DNA of 64,000 bases from JALZUV01 sp963837025 (GCA_963837025.1 CAWILT010000001.1:124001-188000), one strand, 5' to 3'. Positions 25,839-34,646 are shown, counted from the first letter of the stretch. The notes: generated by a model from the letters alone, not told the origin. Made by a program: numbers and translations.

Positions 25839-27200
25839 GTGGCTGACCTGCTAAAAAATTCCAAAGAAGCATTAACTGATGTTCTTAGAGAAACACTGGG
25901 TGATATTAATAAGGTGAGTTTGAAGCAAGGCTCAAACCTATCAAATGTTATAGATAGATTAGTAGATCAAGAGGGGCTAGTTGTTACACAAAAAAATATT
26001 GAAACCCTCAAGACAGATATTCTAGTAAATAAAAATAATTTGACTAATACGTTCATTCTTAATGCAATCCTTGAAAATAGCCAAGTGTGGGTAAAAGAAG
26101 AAGGTATAGAAGAAAAAGCTTATAGTTGGAATAAGGAGTGGATTGATCATTTTAATCATGAACTTCTAGGAGAGAATATGGCAATTAAAGTTACTCCACA
26201 GGTGCAAAGCAGCGCAGCAAAACCTGTCGATCCCAACACGCCAGTAGTGACAAAAAAAAATGACAAGGAAATTGCAGCAGCAATTAAAGAAAACGTTGAA
26301 GAAGCTAAAGGGAAAGAAAATACTATGACAGATCCAGCAGAACAAAAACCCGCAGAAACTAAAGAAAAGCCTGCTGAATATATCGTAGGTAAAGAAGCGA
26401 TTTTAGCAAACGTAGAAACACTTTTGCAAAATGTAAAAGATGAGGATTTGAAAGTTACAGTAGATATTTTAGTTGAATCCAAATTAGCTTATGTAATGGG
26501 TGATGAAGATAATTTTGCGCTTAAGCCCGCAACCGTAAAATCTTTAGTCGATTCTTCAGTAAAAGAAGCCGAAGCTAGAATTAAATTAGACGAAAATATT
26601 AAAAAAGCCGTTGAGGCGAGTGCCAAAGAAGCCGCAGTGAAAGATGCAGCAGCAAAACAAAAAGAGTTAACATTATCAGCAGCTAAAGATGTTGGTAAAT
26701 TGGCAAGGGAAGCTACTATTAAAAATGAATCAGATGGTAAAGATAGCTTTGCTCCGCTTACTAAAGAGGTGAAAACTGAAATTTCAAATAAAGTAGGGAG
26801 TAAAGCAACTGATGAAGTGTCTAAAGAAGAGTTAGAAGCGGCATTTACCAAAGGTCTTGAAGCTAGAACCTTAAGCACAGGAGCCAAACTTGGTTTTGGT
26901 GCAGCCGGCGCGACAGCAATTGGCTTAGGTGCAATGCTTGCTGCAAAGAAATCAACCAACGTAAATAAAGATGATATTGAACAAACTGCCGCTGAGAAGC
27001 CAGGTTTATTCACCCGCATTGCCAAAGCATTAGCTACAGCCGCGCTGGTAGTAGGCGGAGCATTATTGGTAAAATCAGCAGTGCAAGGCAAAGGGTTTGC
27101 TGACATGGTTAAAGATGATAAAAAGGCAATCCTTGGCAAATGGACTGAACTTACGTCGAAAAAACCAGCCGCGGAGCAAGCTGCCGCACCATCACTCTAA
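25839..27200 (+). CDS. Ala/Lys/Glu-rich protein of unknown function with C-terminal membrane segments, candidate Pho regulon member
   Basis: 453 residues from a GTG preceded by AAGAGG. I recognise no family. Residues 1-110 are polar and helical. Residues about 135-175 are a charged low-complexity linker, about 180-240 a compact helical unit (VGKEAILANVETLLQNVK), and about 240-350 Ala/Lys/Glu-rich coiled-coil-like. Two short hydrophobic segments follow: a glycine-zipper-like one (LGFGAAGATAIGLGAMLAA, about 358-377) and a second (ALATAALVVGGALLV, about 400-416). There is no signal peptide. It sits behind a strong PhoB-type box and a 4-codon reading frame (25823-25837). It converges with trhO, the stops overlapping in CTAA. 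Confidence 0.8.
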   Translation: MADLLKNSKEALTDVLRETLGDINKVSLKQGSNLSNVIDRLVDQEGLVVTQKNIETLKTDILVNKNNLTNTFILNAILENSQVWVKEEGIEEKAYSWNKEWIDHFNHELLGENMAIKVTPQVQSSAAKPVDPNTPVVTKKNDKEIAAAIKENVEEAKGKENTMTDPAEQKPAETKEKPAEYIVGKEAILANVETLLQNVKDEDLKVTVDILVESKLAYVMGDEDNFALKPATVKSLVDSSVKEAEARIKLDENIKKAVEASAKEAAVKDAAAKQKELTLSAAKDVGKLAREATIKNESDGKDSFAPLTKEVKTEISNKVGSKATDEVSKEELEAAFTKGLEARTLSTGAKLGFGAAGATAIGLGAMLAAKKSTNVNKDDIEQTAAEKPGLFTRIAKALATAALVVGGALLVKSAVQGKGFADMVKDDKKAILGKWTELTSKKPAAEQAAAPSL

Positions 27201-28009
27201 GCGCAAAAGCCACATTGTGTGGCGGGCAAATAGGCCGCATGGCACCTATCAGCAGCGTTTAAGGGATGGTCGCAACTGGGGCATAGTGTAATTGATTTAT
27301 CAGTTACATTACCGTGGGTTACGGCAATACGTTCATCAAATACATAACAGCTGCCTTGCCAATTACTTCCTTTTTCAGGTGTTTTTTCTAAATAGCGAAT
27401 AATGCCCCCCTCTAATTGATAGAGGTTTTCATATCCATTTTGTATCATCCAGCTTGATAATTTTTCGCATCGCACACCGCCTGTACAAAACATGGCGATT
27501 TTTTGCGTTTTATTAAAACTGCTATCAACCTTCTCAACAATTTCACTAAAGCGTCGCATAGGCCAAAGCTGCGCGTTGCGAAAGGTGCCTAAATAAGTTT
27601 CGTATTCATTACGTGTATCTAAGATTGTAACTGAAGGGTCGTCAATAAGAGCATCCCATTCGCTAGGGCTACATTGCTTGCCACTTACGCACGCTGCTTG
27701 TGGGGTGGTGATATCTTGCAAAGTGATGATAGAATCTTTTAATTTAACTTTCGGCTTATGAAATGGCACCGAATCTTCATGTGCATATTTTACATCCAAA
27801 TCGGCAAACCGCTTATCGGACTCTAATTGCGAAATGACGTTCAACACATTGGTTTTGCTGCCCGATATGGTGGCATTTAAACCCTCAGGCGATAGCAGAA
27901 TGGTTCCAAACACATTCAAAGCGCGCATTTTTTCCATCAGTGGATCGCGCCATGATGCGTAATCGTCAAATGCAGCGAAGCGATAGAATGTTGCAATCGT
28001 TATCATCAC
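27197..28009 (-). CDS. trhO: tRNA uridine(34) hydroxylase, rhodanese family (TrhO/YceA)
   Basis: Oxygen-dependent hydroxylation of wobble uridine in tRNA. 270 residues. N-terminal ferredoxin-like domain, then a rhodanese domain with catalytic loop FCTGGVRCEK, and a C-terminal cysteine-rich tail (CPSC ... CGFC) seen in the longer members. Its stop overlaps the stop of the convergent upstream gene. Confidence 0.9.
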   Translation of the reverse strand: MMITIATFYRFAAFDDYASWRDPLMEKMRALNVFGTILLSPEGLNATISGSKTNVLNVISQLESDKRFADLDVKYAHEDSVPFHKPKVKLKDSIITLQDITTPQAACVSGKQCSPSEWDALIDDPSVTILDTRNEYETYLGTFRNAQLWPMRRFSEIVEKVDSSFNKTQKIAMFCTGGVRCEKLSSWMIQNGYENLYQLEGGIIRYLEKTPEKGSNWQGSCYVFDERIAVTHGNVTDKSITLCPSCDHPLNAADRCHAAYLPATQCGFCA

Positions 28010-28051
28010 GCTCTATTACCCACAAAACAGCTTAATATCAAGGAGCACATA

Positions 28052-28864
28052 ATGAGCTTAAAAGCGACAATTGAAGCTGCGTGGGACGCGCGCGATGAAC
28101 TTAATTATAGCACCAAAGGTGAGATACGCGATGCAGTGAATGAAGCTTTAGCGCAATTAGATGCTGGCATATTACGTGTTGCTGAACCTAAAGAAAGCCA
28201 ATGGAGCGTGAATGAGTGGGCGAAAAAAGCCGTTCTGCTATCGTTTCGTTTAAATGATATGCGTATGCTGCAAGGCGGCTGGGATAAAGTGCCTTCAAAA
28301 TTTGAAGGTTGGGATGATGCGCGACATCGCGCAGCGGGCTTTCGTGTAGTGCCGGGTGCAGTCGTGCGCCATTCAGCCTATATTGCGCCCAATGTTGTGC
28401 TAATGCCATCATTTGTGAACCTTGGCGCTTATGTTGATGAAGGTACGATGATTGACACATGGGCCACCGTAGGATCGTGCGCGCAAATTGGCAAAAATTG
28501 CCATATTTCAGGCGGAACGGGTATTGGCGGCGTATTAGAACCGTTGCAAGCCAACCCTGTGATAATTGAAGATAACTGCTTTATCGGTGCGCGCTCGGAA
28601 GTAGCGGAAGGCGTAATTGTTGAGACTGGATCGGTTATTTCAATGGGCGTGTTTCTAGGCGCATCAACCAAGATTGTGAATCGCCAGACTGGTAAAATTA
28701 CGAAAGGTCGGGTACCTGCTTATTCGGTGGTAGTGCCGGGTAGCTTGCCAGCGGCTAAAGCAGGCGATCCAAGTCTAAATTGTGCTGTGATTGTAAAGAT
28801 AGTAGATGCACAAACACGTTCAAAAACAGGCGTTAATGAACTGCTCCGCGAAGGTACTGCTTAA
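28052..28864 (+). CDS. dapD: 2,3,4,5-tetrahydropyridine-2,6-dicarboxylate N-succinyltransferase
   Basis: Lysine/meso-diaminopimelate pathway step using succinyl-CoA. 270 residues: N-terminal helical domain (1-100) and left-handed beta-helix of hexapeptide repeats from about residue 105 (VNLGAYVDEGTMIDTWATVG), with GGTGIGGVLEPLQANP and FIGARSEVAEGV as family markers. A Shine-Dalgarno (AAGGAG) lies upstream of the ATG. dapE is not adjacent here. It converges with the 28861 gene; the stops overlap in TTAA. Confidence 0.96.
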   Translation: MSLKATIEAAWDARDELNYSTKGEIRDAVNEALAQLDAGILRVAEPKESQWSVNEWAKKAVLLSFRLNDMRMLQGGWDKVPSKFEGWDDARHRAAGFRVVPGAVVRHSAYIAPNVVLMPSFVNLGAYVDEGTMIDTWATVGSCAQIGKNCHISGGTGIGGVLEPLQANPVIIEDNCFIGARSEVAEGVIVETGSVISMGVFLGASTKIVNRQTGKITKGRVPAYSVVVPGSLPAAKAGDPSLNCAVIVKIVDAQTRSKTGVNELLREGTA

Positions 28865-29499
28865 TCAGTCTCGCTTTGTGATTTAAAATAATTACGCGCT
28901 TTTTGAATGGCAATGTTTAAATCTTGAAGCGCGTGAAGATCGTGCGTTCCCACTGCTTTCGCTTTATGTCGATAGCTATTATTTGCATCCTCTAAGCTTG
29001 AATTGGTATAAAGATCGAGTGCAATTTGCCAATCGGCTGTTCCGGGAACGAAATGTACGGGAGCGGTATGCGTGTGTGCCGTATCAGGCTCACCTTCAAC
29101 AAAACCCGCCAATAAGTGTGAGAAACTACCAATACCCCATTCACTAATTTGTCTAAATTGCCTAATAGCCAAATGTAGCGCATAGATATTATGCGCAATA
29201 GACTGCCACTTATCGCAGCATAAAACAGGGTCTAATCCATTGATTCGTAAATAGAGTGATACCCCCGTATTTTGACTTAAATACTTTGTTGGCATGGTGC
29301 TATTTAAATTTTGTGCGTTGGTGTAAAGCTTAGCACTTTCAATTTGCGGTGTGCGCTCAAATTCATCTTTTAAAAACTCAATCGCTTCCAATTCAGTCAT
29401 TGAAAGTGGAAAATGTTTATTCATACCTCTGGCTAAGCGGTCAGTAGGGGTCGTATGATTTGGCCATTTTAAGGGACTGTTTATTTGAAGCTGTATCAT
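28861..29499 (-). CDS. Unknown protein with possible degenerate C-terminal J-like domain
   Basis: 212 residues, no signal peptide or membrane segment. The N-terminal two thirds contain a conserved-looking core (MTELEAIEFLKDEFERTP; SEWGIGSFSHLLAGFVEG) that I cannot assign. The C-terminal 60 residues read WQIALDLYTNSSLEDANNSY, then R-H-K-A-K-A-V-G and LHALQDLNIAIQKAR. The spacing resembles a J domain with helix II and III, but the HPD tripeptide is replaced by GTHD. If so it would not stimulate DnaK normally. Convergent with dapD. Confidence 0.65.
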   Translation of the reverse strand: MIQLQINSPLKWPNHTTPTDRLARGMNKHFPLSMTELEAIEFLKDEFERTPQIESAKLYTNAQNLNSTMPTKYLSQNTGVSLYLRINGLDPVLCCDKWQSIAHNIYALHLAIRQFRQISEWGIGSFSHLLAGFVEGEPDTAHTHTAPVHFVPGTADWQIALDLYTNSSLEDANNSYRHKAKAVGTHDLHALQDLNIAIQKARNYFKSQSETD

Positions 29500-29534
29500 A
29501 TATCAGCGATAGCACGGATTACACTAAAACAATA

Positions 29535-30401
29535 TTACTTTGCATAATCCATGATGCTAGAATGAAAATAAGTTGGAACGTCACTTAATTTGCAACGCAT
29601 TGCTAAATCAGCAGCCGTGCCCACCCCCTGACTGCGACGGTTACGATTTGAAATTAAGCTATTTAAATTCTCAGTTATAGTTGCGCGTTGATTGCCGGCC
29701 ATAACTTCATAGCTTTGAGTATAAACTTGCGGAAAATATTGGGCAGCAGCATAACCCGCAGCCACTGCTTTGTTTGCATGAAAAGTGATAATATCTTTAA
29801 TGTTATCGGCATTCATATCTTTATCTTGTTTTGAGCGTAAATAAAAATTCCAATATTGAACCGCGCAATGATTAAATTTATAAGTAGTGGTAAGTTGATT
29901 CAAATAAGCTTGGCTGGTTAAGAAATCTTGTGTTTGCTTTTGTTCAAAAAGAATTTTTTCAACTAAATTAATAATGCGTTCATCGCCTAAATCTTTAGCT
30001 AAAGTTAAAAGGGGCGTGCCTTCTTGATTATGTACTCTTAAATTAACACCTTTATTAATCAATAGCTCAGCTAGTTGCAGATTAGCATTTTTTATCGCAT
30101 TGGTAATAGGGTAGTTGTGATTATGGCCTGCATTTATATCTGCTCCCGCTTCAATTAGCGCTTTTGCAATGGGAAAAGATTGCGCATCGCTGCGATCGGC
30201 GGCAATTGCGAGTGCTGGCCATTGGTGCTTATCAACCGCGTTAGGATTGGCTCCTTTTTCTAAGATGCTAACCGCTTGATGTTCTTTACCAAAATAGGTG
30301 TAGTAGATAAGTGAATTATCCATTTCTTTATCAGCAAAGGTCGGAGAACTCCAAAACAGCGCATTTACAAGCAACAACAGAGTCGGTAAGGATATTTTCA
30401 T
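29535..30401 (-). CDS. Exported ankyrin-repeat protein
   Basis: 288 residues from the ATG at 30401 (a TTG two codons upstream is less likely). Signal peptide to about residue 23 (PTFA|D). Three to four ankyrin repeats at about residues 30-165, with typical GADINAGHNHNYPITNAI and KGVNLRVHNQEGTPLLTLA. A C-terminal helical domain of about 120 residues has no family that I recognise. Presumably periplasmic and protein-binding. Single gene, divergent from the SDR gene at 30451. Confidence 0.8.
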   Translation of the reverse strand: MKISLPTLLLLVNALFWSSPTFADKEMDNSLIYYTYFGKEHQAVSILEKGANPNAVDKHQWPALAIAADRSDAQSFPIAKALIEAGADINAGHNHNYPITNAIKNANLQLAELLINKGVNLRVHNQEGTPLLTLAKDLGDERIINLVEKILFEQKQTQDFLTSQAYLNQLTTTYKFNHCAVQYWNFYLRSKQDKDMNADNIKDIITFHANKAVAAGYAAAQYFPQVYTQSYEVMAGNQRATITENLNSLISNRNRRSQGVGTAADLAMRCKLSDVPTYFHSSIMDYAK

Positions 30402-30450
30402 AACCAATATATAATCATTTTTAAATGCAAGTTAAAGGGGTGTCACACAA

Positions 30451-31332
30451 TTGTCAGATTCAAAGCACCTGTTTATATTCGGCTTCGGCTATTGTGCCGC
30501 AGCATTGGCAAAACACTTAATGCCACTAGGCTGGCAAATTTCTGCAACATCACGTGATCGTTCTAAGCGCTTGGAGATGGCGCGTTTAGGCATAAACACT
30601 TATGATTTTAATGATGCTAATGTGCCTGAGGTTTTAAAAACTACCCCTTATATATTATCCACAATAGGCCCCGCTAAGTTGGGAGATAGTGTGTGCAAAC
30701 ATTATGGTAAAACGATCTCAACCTTATCGCTGAAATGGCTTGGATATTTATCATCAACCGGCGTCTATGGCGATCATGATGGCGCATGGGTGGACGAGCT
30801 GACACCCGTGAAGGGCAATAAAGAGCGTACAAAAAGCCGCGTTGTAGCTGAACGGCAATGGCTTTCATTTGCATTGTTACATCAAATACCCACCCACGTG
30901 TTTAGGTTAGGTGGAATTTATGGGCCGGGTAGGGGTGTTATCAATCGCCTTCGTGCAGGAATGGATAAGCAAACGTATAAACAAGGGCAATATTTCTCTC
31001 GAATTCACGTGGATGATATTGCCCGTGCAATTCATGCCTCAATGCTGCGACCACAATCGGTTGAAATTTACAATGTGGTCGATGATTTGCCCGCAGCGGC
31101 GCATGAAGTGACTCATTTTGCAGCAATGCATATGGGGTTAACGCCGCCAACTCTGCAAGATTGGCAAGAAGCGAACCTATCCGAAATGGCGTTAGAGTTC
31201 TATTCATCAAACAAACGTGTGCGCGCGAAAAAAATAAAAACATTGCTTCCAGATAGCCGTTGGCTGTATCCAAGTTACAAAGAAGGTATTGTTGCAGACA
31301 TAAAAGCGTTAGGATTGGGTCAGGATGTTTAA
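30451..31332 (+). CDS. NAD(P)-binding SDR/epimerase-like protein (YeeZ type)
   Basis: 293 residues, extended short-chain dehydrogenase fold. The dinucleotide site is at the very N-terminus (IFGFGYCAAALAKHL), so the TTG start at 30451 is close to correct. The active-site region is YLSSTGVYGDHDGAWVDE with a Lys in GNKERTKSR, and a substrate segment RLGGIYGPGRG follows. Substrate unknown; YeeZ-like proteins are uncharacterised. The stop lies inside the next gene (8-bp overlap), implying cotranscription with the small lipoprotein. Confidence 0.82.
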   Translation: MSDSKHLFIFGFGYCAAALAKHLMPLGWQISATSRDRSKRLEMARLGINTYDFNDANVPEVLKTTPYILSTIGPAKLGDSVCKHYGKTISTLSLKWLGYLSSTGVYGDHDGAWVDELTPVKGNKERTKSRVVAERQWLSFALLHQIPTHVFRLGGIYGPGRGVINRLRAGMDKQTYKQGQYFSRIHVDDIARAIHASMLRPQSVEIYNVVDDLPAAAHEVTHFAAMHMGLTPPTLQDWQEANLSEMALEFYSSNKRVRAKKIKTLLPDSRWLYPSYKEGIVADIKALGLGQDV

Positions 31333-31567
31333 ATTAGTTTCATTATGTTTGATGGGTTTAATGTTGTTTAGCGTGAGCGCTTGCAGCGACGATGATGTTG
31401 TTACAACGCCTACAAAAATTGAAATAAACGAATTTATTGATAATCAAGAAGAGCAACCAAAAATTATTATTCTTGAAAAACGCTATTGCTATAAAGCGCA
31501 AGCCGACATTTTATGCTATGATACGCCACAAATTGATAAACATGACCAGTTTATTGGTGAGCAATAG
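31325..31567 (+). CDS. Small lipoprotein of unknown function
   Basis: 80 residues. Signal peptide with lipobox VSAC and lipidated Cys20, followed by Ser-Asp-Asp-Asp. The short polar remainder contains two cysteines (KRYCYKAQADILCYDTPQ) that could form a disulfide. It overlaps the SDR gene by 8 bp. No family recognised. Confidence 0.75.
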   Translation: MFKLVSLCLMGLMLFSVSACSDDDVVTTPTKIEINEFIDNQEEQPKIIILEKRYCYKAQADILCYDTPQIDKHDQFIGEQ

Positions 31568-31577
31568 CACTAGCGGG

Positions 31578-31606
31578 TTGACAAAGCCAAAAGCACTAAC
31601 TAAACA
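31578..31606 (+). promoter_or_regulatory. Sigma70-type promoter of rpmH
   Basis: TTGACA (31578-31583), a 17-bp spacer and TAAACA (31601-31606), about 40 bp before the rpmH ATG. The -35 is a consensus match. Confidence 0.7.
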
Positions 31607-31644
31607 ACACATCCTTAAAGAACCTAACATTAGAGAGTATTACG

Positions 31645-31779
31645 ATGAAACGTACATTTCAGCCTAGCAATTTAGTCCGCAAGCGCCGTCATGGTTTTCG
31701 TTCACGTATGGCTACTAAATCGGGTCGTCAGCTTATCAATCGCCGCCGCGCGAAAGGTCGTAAGCGCTTAACTGCGTAA
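31645..31779 (+). CDS. rpmH: 50S ribosomal protein L34
   Basis: 44 residues: MKRTFQPSNLVRKRRHGFRS is the invariant L34 start, and the end GRKRLTA is also typical. Weak Shine-Dalgarno GAGAG (31632-31636). It heads the classical rpmH-rnpA-yidD-yidC run. dnaA and an origin, which can lie upstream in some bacteria, are not seen here. Confidence 0.98.
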   Translation: MKRTFQPSNLVRKRRHGFRSRMATKSGRQLINRRRAKGRKRLTA

Positions 31780-31793
31780 GCGGCGCTGTTCCT

Positions 31794-32132
31794 TTGGAGC
31801 GCCTTACCCAACGAAAAGATTTCATTTTAGCTTCACAGTCACCACATGTCTGGAAGCGGCCTTATTTCGTTTTACAAATTCGTAGCGATACAAATCATAC
31901 CTCACCTCGCATTGGTTTCACCGTTACCAAACGCCAAGGTAACGCCGTTATTCGCAACCGCATTAAACGTCGATTAAAAGAAGCGGTGCGTTTGCAATGT
32001 GCGGATATCGTTAGGCCCAATACTGATTACGTGTTTATTGGCCGTAAAGATGCGATGAAACTTGAATTTGAAAAGCTGCAATTTGAAGTCATTCAAGCCA
32101 TTAACCGCTTACAGCAAAAGATGGCAAGATAA
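31794..32132 (+). CDS. rnpA: Ribonuclease P protein component
   Basis: Protein cofactor of RNase P for tRNA 5' maturation. 112 residues. RNR motif IRNRIKRRLKEAVR is intact, with the preceding IGFTVTKRQGNAV. TTG start 14 bp after rpmH. The stop shares one base with the yidD start. Confidence 0.94.
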   Translation: MERLTQRKDFILASQSPHVWKRPYFVLQIRSDTNHTSPRIGFTVTKRQGNAVIRNRIKRRLKEAVRLQCADIVRPNTDYVFIGRKDAMKLEFEKLQFEVIQAINRLQQKMAR

Positions 32133-32368
32133 TGAAATGGTTTGTGTTAAAGCTTTTACGCGGCTATCAGCTTTTGCTTTCACCCTATATAGGCTGGCAT
32201 TGTCGATTTGAGCCGAGCTGCTCAAATTACGCAATTGAAGCAATTTCTGTGCATGGGGTCTTGCATGGTGGCTTACTAACCGCTAAACGATTGCTACGTT
32301 GTCGACCTGGTAAGCCATTCGGTATCGATAATGTGCCGCAAAAATGTAAAGATAAAAATAAAAAGTAG
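32132..32368 (+). CDS. yidD: Membrane protein insertion efficiency factor YidD
   Basis: 78 residues. The family core is LLRGYQLLLSPYIGWHCRF followed by EPSCSNYAIEAI, HGGLLTAKRLLRCRPG. Amphipathic helix at the membrane face that assists YidC. Directly coupled to rnpA (TAATG) and 9 bp before yidC. Confidence 0.95.
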   Translation: MKWFVLKLLRGYQLLLSPYIGWHCRFEPSCSNYAIEAISVHGVLHGGLLTAKRLLRCRPGKPFGIDNVPQKCKDKNKK

Positions 32369-32377
32369 AGTAGCCTC

Positions 32378-34138
32378 ATGGCCGGAATGTTAAATAAAAA
32401 TGATTCAGATGATACTAAACGCCTTATTATTGCAATGGTGGTTTTTGGACTAGGCTTGATAATATGGCAGTCATTTGTTGAAAAACCAAGGCTTGAAAAA
32501 GCGCAGATTGAACATCAGGAAAAAGTGGCCAAAGATTTAGCAACGAAAGAAGCTATCGCCAGTAATATTGAAGAAACGATTATTTCCGACCGTTTATCAT
32601 CAGAAGAATTTGCTAATTCACAAGCCAAAGTCATGATTCAATCGGAAGAAATGCAAGGAGCGCTGGCTTTGCAAGGGGGGCGCATTAATTTTTTGCGTTT
32701 GAACCATTATCACGAAACGGTTGATGAAACGAGCCCATCAGTCGTGTTATTGCAACCAACAGGTGTTCAGTCATATTTTATAGAATTTGGTTGGTTAGCA
32801 GGCGAAGGTTTCTCAAATATATCACTTCCTACCAGCAATTCGGTTTGGAAAGCTGACAGCGAGTCATTGACGAAGAATAACCCTGTAACTTTATCTTGGA
32901 ATAACGGCCAAGGACTTAATTTTGAAACAAAGATTTCTTTGGAAGGGCCATATTTATTTAAAATAGAACAGCAAGTAATAAATACAGGCGCACAGGCAAT
33001 TGATTTACTGCCGTATGGTTTTATCAATCGTACATTTGAGGGTGAAGCATCCGAATTGCTTATTTTGCATGAAGGCCCTGTGGGTGTTGTGGGCGATGCT
33101 CTAACCGAAATTTCATACGAAGATTTAATTGATCAAGGCAAAGAGTCATTCGCTAACACTAAAGGTTGGGTTGGAATCACCGATAAATATTGGCTAACGG
33201 CTTTAGTGCCTCATCAAGAAGAAACTTTTTCAGGTAATTTTAAAGGCTATGTAACAAAAAATGGTTATCATCGCTATCAAGCTGATTTTATGGGCAATGT
33301 TCGAACCATTGCTCCAAAATCGGCTGAGAGCTATGAAACTTTAGCATTTGCCGGTGCTAAAAAATTAGAATTATTGGATGATTATGCGCATAAATATAAT
33401 ATTCCATTATTTGATCGTGCGGTGGATTTAGGGTTTCTCTACTTTCTTACAAAGCCAATATTTCAAGCACTGACTTTTCTGTACAGCATTGTTGGCGATT
33501 TTGGATTGGCAATTATATTATTAACAATTGGCATTAAGCTCGCTATGTACCCATTGGCTAATAAATCCTATGTTTCGATGAATGAGATGAAACGCCTTCA
33601 ACCGCGTTTGAAAGAGCTTAAAGAGCGTTATGGCAACGATAAAATGCGTTATCAGCAAGAGATGATGACGATGTATAAAAAGGAAAAGATTAATCCTGCA
33701 GCCGGTTGTTTGCCTCTATTTGTGCAAATACCCGTATTTTTTGCGCTTTATAAAGTGTTATTCGTAACCATTGAAATGCGCCACGCTAATTTTTATAATC
33801 TGCTTGAAGATTTATCAGCGCGTGACCCATCTAATATCTTTACTTTATTTGGTTTAGTTAATTGGGTGCCGCCACAAATGCTGCATTTGGGCATTATGGC
33901 AATTCTAATGGCTTTAACCATGTGGGTGCAGCAACAGCTTAACCCTAAGCCAACTGACCCCATTCAGGCGAAAGTAATGGGTTGGCTGCCGTGGATATTC
34001 ATGATTATTCTTGCTGGTTTCCCCGCAGGTTTGTTGCTTTACTGGATATCTAGTAACTTAATTTCGATTGCGCAACAATGGAGCATCAAGAAACGATACG
34101 ATAAGCGTCAGCTAAAGCGCGCCGCAAATGACAGCTAG
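32378..34138 (+). CDS. yidC: Membrane protein insertase YidC
   Basis: Inserts and folds inner-membrane proteins, alone or with Sec. 586 residues. TM1 at about 16-35 (IIAMVVFGLGLIIWQSFV), a large periplasmic beta domain (about 60-340) as in Gram-negative YidC, and five C-terminal helices with the cytoplasmic loop MNEMKRLQPRLKELKERYGN and AAGCLPLFVQIPVFFALY. Ends with a basic tail (KKRYDKRQLKRAA). Confidence 0.97.
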   Translation: MAGMLNKNDSDDTKRLIIAMVVFGLGLIIWQSFVEKPRLEKAQIEHQEKVAKDLATKEAIASNIEETIISDRLSSEEFANSQAKVMIQSEEMQGALALQGGRINFLRLNHYHETVDETSPSVVLLQPTGVQSYFIEFGWLAGEGFSNISLPTSNSVWKADSESLTKNNPVTLSWNNGQGLNFETKISLEGPYLFKIEQQVINTGAQAIDLLPYGFINRTFEGEASELLILHEGPVGVVGDALTEISYEDLIDQGKESFANTKGWVGITDKYWLTALVPHQEETFSGNFKGYVTKNGYHRYQADFMGNVRTIAPKSAESYETLAFAGAKKLELLDDYAHKYNIPLFDRAVDLGFLYFLTKPIFQALTFLYSIVGDFGLAIILLTIGIKLAMYPLANKSYVSMNEMKRLQPRLKELKERYGNDKMRYQQEMMTMYKKEKINPAAGCLPLFVQIPVFFALYKVLFVTIEMRHANFYNLLEDLSARDPSNIFTLFGLVNWVPPQMLHLGIMAILMALTMWVQQQLNPKPTDPIQAKVMGWLPWIFMIILAGFPAGLLLYWISSNLISIAQQWSIKKRYDKRQLKRAANDS

Positions 34139-34646
34139 GCACAAAAAGCGGGTACATCCGCAAAAACCTGAGCTTTATAAAATTCGCGATGTGCAGGAAG
34201 CTGATTTGCAAGAGGTTTCCACTTTAGCACAACGTATTTGGCGGCAACATTACACATCGATTATCGGAGCGGAACAAGTCAATTACATGCTTAAAAAATG
34301 GTATGAAATTGACTTTTTGCGAAGCCAAATGAGTGATGTAAGTCGTACGTTTTTAATTGTTATACAACATAAGAAGATAGTGGGTTTTATTCAAAGCAGT
34401 GTCGTTGAGGGATTTAATTTTATTCACAAGCTTTATATCGCACCCGAAGCGCAAGGCTTAGGTATGGGATCTGCTTTACTTCGCAAGGTTAAAAGTGATT
34501 TGCCTTATAAACTTCGTGTCAATCGAAACAATATTGATGCAATCGCCTATTACAAATATTTCGGATTCACCATTACAATGGAAGATATACTTGATATCGG
34601 TAATGGCTATGTCATGGATGACTTTATCATGGAATGTTCTATTTAA
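34128..34646 (+). CDS. GNAT-family N-acetyltransferase
   Basis: 172 residues. Acetyl-CoA-binding motif A is LYIAPEAQGLGMGSALLRKV (about 104-123), followed by a typical motif B (NNIDAIAYYKYFGF). The N-terminus is basic (TARHKKRVHPQK). Substrate unknown. It overlaps the end of yidC by 11 bp, so it belongs to the rpmH operon here; engB is a more usual neighbour at this spot. Confidence 0.85.
   Translation: MTARHKKRVHPQKPELYKIRDVQEADLQEVSTLAQRIWRQHYTSIIGAEQVNYMLKKWYEIDFLRSQMSDVSRTFLIVIQHKKIVGFIQSSVVEGFNFIHKLYIAPEAQGLGMGSALLRKVKSDLPYKLRVNRNNIDAIAYYKYFGFTITMEDILDIGNGYVMDDFIMECSI

Noticed and set aside
26489..27139. Long open frame on the minus strand inside the 25839 gene (216 codons)
   Set aside because: It is the antisense of an Ala/Lys/Glu-rich coding region, which by codon composition leaves the opposite strand open. 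No ribosome binding site or recognisable domain.
30440..30457. GTGTCAC and TTGTCAG at 11-bp spacing, Pho-box-like
   Set aside because: Only two repeats, and the second covers the TTG start codon of the SDR gene, so there is no room for a promoter. Orientation does not suit the divergent ankyrin gene either.
31561..31644. Possible replication origin near rpmH
   Set aside because: No DnaA-box cluster (TTATCCACA-like) and no dnaA or dnaN nearby; only a good promoter is visible.
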